From contig NZ_JAUZQD010000023.1 in assembly GCF_030709675.1 (NCBI RefSeq), positions 1-64,000 on the forward strand: a DNA stretch of 64,000 bases. Reading direction: 5' to 3'. Under the pieces are notes generated by a model, which saw only the letters and a list, made by a program, of their open reading frames with translations, was not told where the DNA came from and did no database searches. Source of the DNA: Symbioplanes lichenis. GTDB taxonomy: Bacteria > Actinomycetota > Actinomycetes > Mycobacteriales > Micromonosporaceae. Shown piece after piece: positions 59,336 to 64,000 of the stretch. The stretch's first letter is position 1, and every line of letters begins with the position of its first letter. The position numbers were made by a program, and so were the translations under genes.

Positions 59336-60778
59336 ATGACCGACGAAGCTGCCCCGCCGCCCCCGGGCGGCACCCCGCCCCCGCCACCACCGCCGGGGAA
59401 CCCGCCGCCGTGGTTCGGCGCCGGCGCCGGCACCGACGGACCGGTCTGGTCCCGCGAGAAGCTGATCCGCCCCACCAGCGGCCGTTACATCGCCGGCGTC
59501 TCCGGCGCCATCGGCCGGGCCACGAACACCGACCCGGTGCTGTGGCGGGTGCTGCTCGCCGTCCTGGGCTTCTTCGGCGGCGTCGGCGTGCTCGTCTATC
59601 TGCTCGGCTGGCTGCTGATCCCGGCCGAGGGCGACACCGCCTCGCCGCTGGAGGCGCTGCTCGGGCGGGGCAAGTCGGCGATGAAGCCGCTGTCCGTGGT
59701 GCTGCTGGGCGCCGGGGCGGCGCTGACCTTCGCGTTCATCGTCCAGGACGGGTTCCGGGCGACGCTGCTGGCCGCGGCGGTCCTCGTCTGCGCCGCGCTC
59801 GTGCTCAAGCGCAGCGGAAAATCGCCCTTCGCCCCTCCCCCGCCGGCCCCGGCTGAAGCCACGCCACCCCCGGCCGCCACGCCACCCCCGGCCGCCGCGC
59901 CATCGTCGGCCGCGCCATCGTCCGCCGCGCCATCGTCCGCCGCGCCATCGTCGACCGCGCCATCGTCGGCCGCCGCGCCATCGTCGGCCGCCGCGGCCGA
60001 GGAGCCGCCCACTGTTCCGTTCGCCGCGCCGAAGTTCACACCCCCGCCGCCGGGTGGGTACAGGCCGCCGTTCGCGCCGCACGGCCCGTTCGCCCAGGGC
60101 GCCGGCATTCCCCCGTACGCACCCCCGGCGCCCCCGCCTCCGCCGACCCCGGCCGCCCCGCGCGCCCCCAAGCCGCCCAAGCAGCGCTCCAAGCTCGGCC
60201 GCATCACGTTCTTCGGGCTGATCGTCGTCATGGGGGTCCTGGCCCTCGCCGACTCGGCCGGGGCGAGCGTGCCCGTGTCCGGCTACTTCGCGGCCGCCCT
60301 GGCCACCCTCGCCGCCGGTCTGATCGTGGGCGCCTGGCTGGGCCGGGCCCGGGGCCTCATCTTCCTGGCGCTGCTGGCGACCTTCGGCCTGGCCGTCTCC
60401 ACGGGCGTGGAGCGCTTCGGCGGGCACGTCGCCAACAGCAACTACCGGCCGCAGACGCTCGCCGCCGTCGCCGACCGCTACGACTTCACCCTCGGCAACG
60501 CCACCATTGACTTCCGTGCGCTGGACTTCACCGGTCAGGATCAGGCCGTGACCGTGGCCATGCGGGTCGGCCAGGTGCGGGTGCTGCTGCCCGACAGCGT
60601 CGACACGTCCGTGACCGTGGCGCTGGACGACGGCCGGGCCGCCGTCTTCGGGGAGTCCTACGACGGCGGCAGCCTGGGCAGCCGGGAGATCACCGATCTC
60701 GGCGCGGACGGCCGCGGCGGGGGCACCCTGCGCCTGACCATCGACATGGACGCCGGCAACGTGGAGGTCATCCGATGA
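59336..60778 (+). CDS. PspC-domain membrane protein with toastrack-like C-terminus
   Basis: 480-residue protein. A Pro-rich N-terminus is followed by a PspC domain (LIRPTSGRYIAGVSGAIGRAT, VLVYLLGWLLIPAEG), membrane segments near 110-150, a long Pro/Ala/Ser linker, more helices (from LGRITFFGLIVV), and a beta-rich C-terminus (VADRYDFTLGNATIDFRALDF, VRVLLPDSVDTSVTV, GNVEVI). The last resembles the LiaF/toastrack domain used to sense envelope stress. It is divergent from a PspC kinase, so the three likely form one signalling unit. The ATG is at 59336. Confidence 0.8.
   Translation: MTDEAAPPPPGGTPPPPPPPGNPPPWFGAGAGTDGPVWSREKLIRPTSGRYIAGVSGAIGRATNTDPVLWRVLLAVLGFFGGVGVLVYLLGWLLIPAEGDTASPLEALLGRGKSAMKPLSVVLLGAGAALTFAFIVQDGFRATLLAAAVLVCAALVLKRSGKSPFAPPPPAPAEATPPPAATPPPAAAPSSAAPSSAAPSSAAPSSTAPSSAAAPSSAAAAEEPPTVPFAAPKFTPPPPGGYRPPFAPHGPFAQGAGIPPYAPPAPPPPPTPAAPRAPKPPKQRSKLGRITFFGLIVVMGVLALADSAGASVPVSGYFAAALATLAAGLIVGAWLGRARGLIFLALLATFGLAVSTGVERFGGHVANSNYRPQTLAAVADRYDFTLGNATIDFRALDFTGQDQAVTVAMRVGQVRVLLPDSVDTSVTVALDDGRAAVFGESYDGGSLGSREITDLGADGRGGGTLRLTIDMDAGNVEVIR
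59897..59989 (+). repeat. Six 15-base repeats in linker
   Basis: Units begin GCGCCATCGTC at 59897, 59912, 59927, 59942, 59957 and, after a 3-base insert, 59975. They encode repeated AAPSS in the linker between membrane domains. Confidence 0.85.
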
Positions 60779-61104
60779 AACCGCACCGCACGGACGGCGT
60801 CTCGCTCAGCTTCGGGCTGATCTTCCTGCTGGTCGCGCTCTGGTGGGCGGTCACCCAGGTCCTGACCGTACGGCTGCCCGCGGCGGGCTGGCTCGTCGCC
60901 GGCGGCCTCATCGCCTTCGGGGCGGCCGGCCTGCTCGGGGCGATCCGGTCCGGGCGGCGCACCGAGGAGCCGGCGCCCGTGCCGGCCGAGGCCACGGTGG
61001 AGGTGCCCGGCGAGGACCTCCCGCCCGGGATGCACGCGGAGATCGTGCGCGAGCTGATGGACGACAAGGTCGATCTCCCCGACCCGGAGCGCCGGCGGGA
61101 CTGA
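60775..61104 (+). CDS. Small two-helix membrane protein
   Basis: 109 residues. Two hydrophobic segments, SLSFGLIFLLVALWWAVTQV and WLVAGGLIAFGAAGLLGAI, are followed by an acidic cytoplasmic tail (DDKVDLPDPERRRD). It starts with ATGA overlapping the PspC/toastrack-like gene, so it likely belongs to the same envelope-sensing unit. No family recognised. Confidence 0.75.
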   Translation: MKPHRTDGVSLSFGLIFLLVALWWAVTQVLTVRLPAAGWLVAGGLIAFGAAGLLGAIRSGRRTEEPAPVPAEATVEVPGEDLPPGMHAEIVRELMDDKVDLPDPERRRD

Positions 61105-61155
61105 ACGGCCATCCTGCAGGAAACACTCAGCGATCGCGCAATATGCTCTCTTGCC

Positions 61156-62400
61156 ATGACGCCGTTTCCCACCGTCTCCACCGCGCCCGTGACCGGCGTC
61201 GGCCCCCGTGCCGCCCGCAGCCTCGCCGCCGAGTTCGCCCGGCACAACGCCCCGGCGACGGCCCTGGTGATCGGCGCCGACCACGCGTCCGCCGTGATGG
61301 AGGCGGCGGTCGAGGCGCTCCTGCCGGGTGACTCGCTGACGCTGGTCACGGGCGAGCGGAGCACCGCCGACCTGCTGCGCGACCACATCGCCGGGCTGGG
61401 CAGCTGGATCGCCGACCGGGTGCGGGTCGTCGACTCGCTCGAGGAGGCCGAGCCGGCGGACGTCGTCATCCTCGGCGAGCCGCTGACCGGCACGGCCGAG
61501 GAGGCGCGCGCCGCGCTCGACGCGGTGAGCAAGCACCTGCGGGACGGCGCGGTGGTCACCGTCGCGACGCCGGCGGCCCCGGGGCGTACGGGCGGCGCGG
61601 CGGCGGAGCTCTTCCGCCAGAGCGCGCTCTTCGGGGTCGGCTCCGACCTCGTCCTGCGCAACCAGCCCCCGCTGCGCATCCACAAGCTCCGCTTCTCGCC
61701 GGCCGACCCGGCGATCGCCGCGACGCTGGCGCCGGCCTGGCGTCCGTCGAGCGTCCCGGTCACCCGGTCGATGCACCTCGACTCCAACGGCGTCGCGGCC
61801 GCGGGCATCGCGCTCGGGCTCGCCGCGGTCGCCCGGGCGGCCCGGCCGAAGTCGAAGCTGTGGCTGGTGCCCGCGCTCGCCGCCGCCCCGGTGGCCGCCT
61901 TTTTCCGCGACCCCGAGCGTGACGTGCCCACCGAGGCCGACGCCGTGGTGGCCGCCAGCGACGGCAAGGTCCTCTCCGTCGAGCACGTGACCGACCCGCG
62001 GCTCGGCGAGGGCGAGTTCCTGCGGATCGCCGTCTTCCTGTCGGTGCTCGACGTCCACGTCAACCGGGTGCCCGTGGCCGGCCGCGTCGCCGACTATTTC
62101 GTGATCGACGGCGGCTACGCCAACGCGATGACCGCCGCCGCCGAGCACAATGTCGCCGCCTACACGGTGCTCGACACCGATCACGGCCGGGTCGTCGTGG
62201 CCCAGCGGACCGGGCTGATCGCCCGGCGGATCGTGCAGCGGGCGCCCGTCGGTGCGCTCGTCGCCAAGGGCGAGCGGATGGGGCTCATCCGCTTCGGCTC
62301 GCGGACCGACGTCTACCTGCCGGCGGACCGGGCCGCGGCCGTCGTCGGCGTGGGCGACCGGGTGATCGGCGGCAGCTCGGTCATCGCCCGCTGGAGCTGA
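61156..62400 (+). CDS. psd: Phosphatidylserine decarboxylase fused to a Rossmann-like domain
   Basis: 414-residue protein. Residues 1-190 form a methyltransferase-like Rossmann region (ATALVIGADHASAVMEAAV, SLTLVTGERSTADLL, DVVILGE) without a clear catalytic site. Residues 200-414 are an archaeal-type phosphatidylserine decarboxylase: a membrane-near hydrophobic hairpin, VAASDGKVLSVEHV, FLSVLDVHVNRVPVAG and the self-cleavage site IGGSS with Ser407. After cleavage the Ser becomes the pyruvoyl cofactor. It makes phosphatidylethanolamine. The start is ATG 61156. Confidence 0.88.
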   Translation: MTPFPTVSTAPVTGVGPRAARSLAAEFARHNAPATALVIGADHASAVMEAAVEALLPGDSLTLVTGERSTADLLRDHIAGLGSWIADRVRVVDSLEEAEPADVVILGEPLTGTAEEARAALDAVSKHLRDGAVVTVATPAAPGRTGGAAAELFRQSALFGVGSDLVLRNQPPLRIHKLRFSPADPAIAATLAPAWRPSSVPVTRSMHLDSNGVAAAGIALGLAAVARAARPKSKLWLVPALAAAPVAAFFRDPERDVPTEADAVVAASDGKVLSVEHVTDPRLGEGEFLRIAVFLSVLDVHVNRVPVAGRVADYFVIDGGYANAMTAAAEHNVAAYTVLDTDHGRVVVAQRTGLIARRIVQRAPVGALVAKGERMGLIRFGSRTDVYLPADRAAAVVGVGDRVIGGSSVIARWS

Positions 62401-62478
62401 CCCTCGCCCGTAAGACAGCTGATCGCTCCGGCGCGTGGCACCGGAGCAACCCCCGGCGCACGACGAAGACGCATGACA

Positions 62479-62508
62479 AAGGGGCCGTCCCTCGTGGGAC
62501 GGCCCCTT
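62479..62508. terminator. Bidirectional terminator between psd and pssA
   Basis: A perfect 13-base-pair stem (AAGGGGCCGTCCC at 62479-62491 with 62496-62508) and a 4-base loop TCGT lie in the gap between the convergent genes. Confidence 0.88.
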
Positions 62509-62566
62509 CAGCGTCGGCGGATCGGCGGATCGCTCGCGGCTGTTCGCGCGGCGCGCGCCTGCCGGA

Positions 62567-63547
62567 TCAGCGCTTGGCGCGGAGCCAGAGCACCGGGCCG
62601 CTGAACAGATAGGCGGCGACCGCCAGGATGAAGGTCACCCGCGGGTCGACGAGCGCACCGACGACCGGCAGCACCAGCACCCACGGCGGCAGGCGGAACA
62701 GCCGGGCCAGCTTCACGTAGGGGAAGCTCGAGACCATGGCGAACGCGAGCAGCGCGACGCCGCCGAGCAGCGCCGGCCCCGGGATCGGCAGGCCGATCAG
62801 CACCGTGACGGCGAGGACCGCGGCGACCCACGTGGTGGGCACGCCGGAGAAGAACTTGCCGTCCTTGGGCGAGACGTTGAAGCGGGCCAGGCGGATGGCG
62901 GCGCACCCGGCGACCAGGCCGCAGGCGATCACGGCGGCGGCGGTGGGGACGGTGCCGGCCAGGGAGGCATAGACCACCACGGGCGCGGCCAGGCCGAACG
63001 AGCACATGTCGGCCATGGAGTCCATCTGGGCGCCGAACGGGCTCGAGACGCCCAGGCGGCGGGCCAGGGCCCCGTCGAGGCCGTCGAAGGCGACGCAGGC
63101 GACCAGGCAGGCGGCGGCGATGCGCGGCTCGCCGTTCATCGACAGGAAGATGGCCAGCAGGCCCAGGCCGATGCTGGCCAGGGTGCAGGCGTTCACCAAG
63201 GCGAAGCTGACGCGCCGGCGGACCGTCTGCTCACCCGGCAGCAGGGCCCCGTCGGCCGTGAGATCGGCCGCCGGCGGCTGCGCCATCGTGGCGGGGCCGT
63301 GGCTGGCGGGAGCGACGGTCGAGTGGCCGCGGCCGGCGAACGGGACAAGATCGGTCCCGACGTGGATCACCTCGGCCCGGGTGGCCGTGGCGGCCCGCCC
63401 GGTGAGATCACCGGGTCGGCGGCCCACCCGCACCAGCAGGGCCTGCCGGGCGAGACTTCCGCCGCGGCGCAGCCGGCCTGCCCAACGACGTCCGGCGGGA
63501 CGGGGACTATCCGTCGTACGACGCCGGCGCCAAGGGGTTCTCGGCAC
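62567..63547 (-). CDS. pssA: CDP-diacylglycerol-serine O-phosphatidyltransferase
   Basis: Membrane enzyme that makes phosphatidylserine for Psd. The CDP-alcohol phosphatidyltransferase motif is DGLDGALARRLG ... GAQMDSMADM, with the three Asp residues, and about six helices follow. GTG 63547 is chosen because GGAGG lies 5 bases before it; ATG 63559 is 4 codons upstream, and ATG 63286 would remove a basic 90-residue N-terminus that is unusual for the family. It is convergent with psd. Confidence 0.9.
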   Translation of the reverse strand: MPRTPWRRRRTTDSPRPAGRRWAGRLRRGGSLARQALLVRVGRRPGDLTGRAATATRAEVIHVGTDLVPFAGRGHSTVAPASHGPATMAQPPAADLTADGALLPGEQTVRRRVSFALVNACTLASIGLGLLAIFLSMNGEPRIAAACLVACVAFDGLDGALARRLGVSSPFGAQMDSMADMCSFGLAAPVVVYASLAGTVPTAAAVIACGLVAGCAAIRLARFNVSPKDGKFFSGVPTTWVAAVLAVTVLIGLPIPGPALLGGVALLAFAMVSSFPYVKLARLFRLPPWVLVLPVVGALVDPRVTFILAVAAYLFSGPVLWLRAKR

Positions 63548-63798
63548 GTGCTCCTCCATCTTGGGGTCGGTCTCCCGCCCGGCTGAAAGCCTGCGGGGTG
63601 GTGCTCACTTCGCCCGTACGCCTACGGACCGTGATTCGGGCGGGTTACACAATCGCACAGCCGGACTCTTCTTGGCGAGATGCCGACCGGCCGTCATGTG
63701 CAACGGCGTTTTGTGGAGTTTTCATCCTCCGTGCCGGGCGAGGAGGCGCGTTCACTGCCTGGCCCTGTGACGAGTCTAACCGGTCGTGCCGAGGCCGA

Positions 63799-64000
63799 TC
63801 ACCGTTGAGCCTTTTCGTCCGCGAGCCACCCGAGCGCCCGCGCGGTGATGTCCGTCAGCGGCAGCGCCCCGGCCTCCGCGGCCCCGAACCACCCCACCGC
63901 CGCGGTGGAACCGCCGGCCGCCTCGACGACGACGGGCGGGGTGGGCCGGTCGACAATCACCCTGAACAGCACGCGGACGACGTGCCAGTCCACGGGTACG
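63799..64000 (-). CDS. NUDIX hydrolase, C-terminal part
   Basis: The frame is open to the right window edge. The 60-odd visible residues (HVVRVLFRVIVDRPTPPVVV, STAAVGWFGAAEAGALPLTDITARAL) match the C-terminal strand and helix of actinobacterial NUDIX hydrolases. The catalytic NUDIX box would lie outside the window. The substrate is unknown. Confidence 0.7.
   Translation of the reverse strand, partial: VPVDWHVVRVLFRVIVDRPTPPVVVEAAGGSTAAVGWFGAAEAGALPLTDITARALGWLADEKAQR

Noticed and set aside
1-64000. tRNA, rRNA or insertion sequences
   Set aside because: I saw no cloverleaf with conserved T-loop, no rRNA signatures and no transposase-like protein. A covariance-model scan would be more certain.

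Overview
The window reads as chromosomal DNA of a very GC-rich actinobacterium. GTG starts are common, 4-base stop/start overlaps are frequent, and DUF397 and DUF5753 regulators are present. The order sucC-sucD, DUF6350/PerM-like, purN, purH, mdh is typical of the group. The mix suggests a Micromonosporaceae-like organism such as an Actinoplanes relative; this is inference from gene content, not a database match. I see no rRNA, tRNA, CRISPR array or transposase.

1-8.2 kb: a minus-strand five-gene operon has two ABC-2 ATPase/permease pairs followed by an FxsB-type radical SAM/SPASM enzyme. It is divergent from a small membrane protein and XRE regulator that share an operator-rich promoter. A MarR/tautomerase divergent pair and a Fic protein with an unknown partner follow.

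8.2-25.1 kb: an exopolysaccharide region that looks designed to make a sulfated glycan. A minus operon carries a Wzz/BY-kinase-like protein, Wzy-like polymerase, kinase-fold protein, sulfotransferase, Wzx-like flippase, methyltransferase and GH26-like lipoprotein. Next to it are a PAPS-forming APS kinase fused to a decayed sulfurylase domain and a second GH26-like protein. After an XRE/DUF397 island with a truncated DUF5753 gene come a WecG/CpsF glycosyltransferase, a second sulfotransferase and a GT2 enzyme. PAPS would feed the two sulfotransferases, and the flippase, polymerase and chain-length protein would export and polymerise the repeat unit.

25.2-33.6 kb: a DeoR regulator with galT, then icd, then a three-gene module of a DUF559-like nuclease, a winged-helix-like protein and a 1034-residue double ATPase (AAA plus HerA/FtsK type). 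This module is the best candidate for a little-described DNA defence or processing system.

33.7-51.1 kb: mostly housekeeping. It holds PhoD phosphatase, mdh, purH, purN, a PerM-like protein, sucCD, a free B12-binding domain protein, two M23 peptidases, PcrA helicase, a secreted 5'-nucleotidase, and a chorismate mutase preceded by what looks like a Phe/Tyr leader-peptide attenuator.

51.2-64 kb: an oligopeptide ABC importer, a PspC-domain sensor kinase and LuxR-type regulator divergent from a PspC/toastrack-like membrane protein, phosphatidylethanolamine synthesis (a psd fused to a Rossmann-like domain, and pssA), and the tail of a NUDIX gene that leaves the window.
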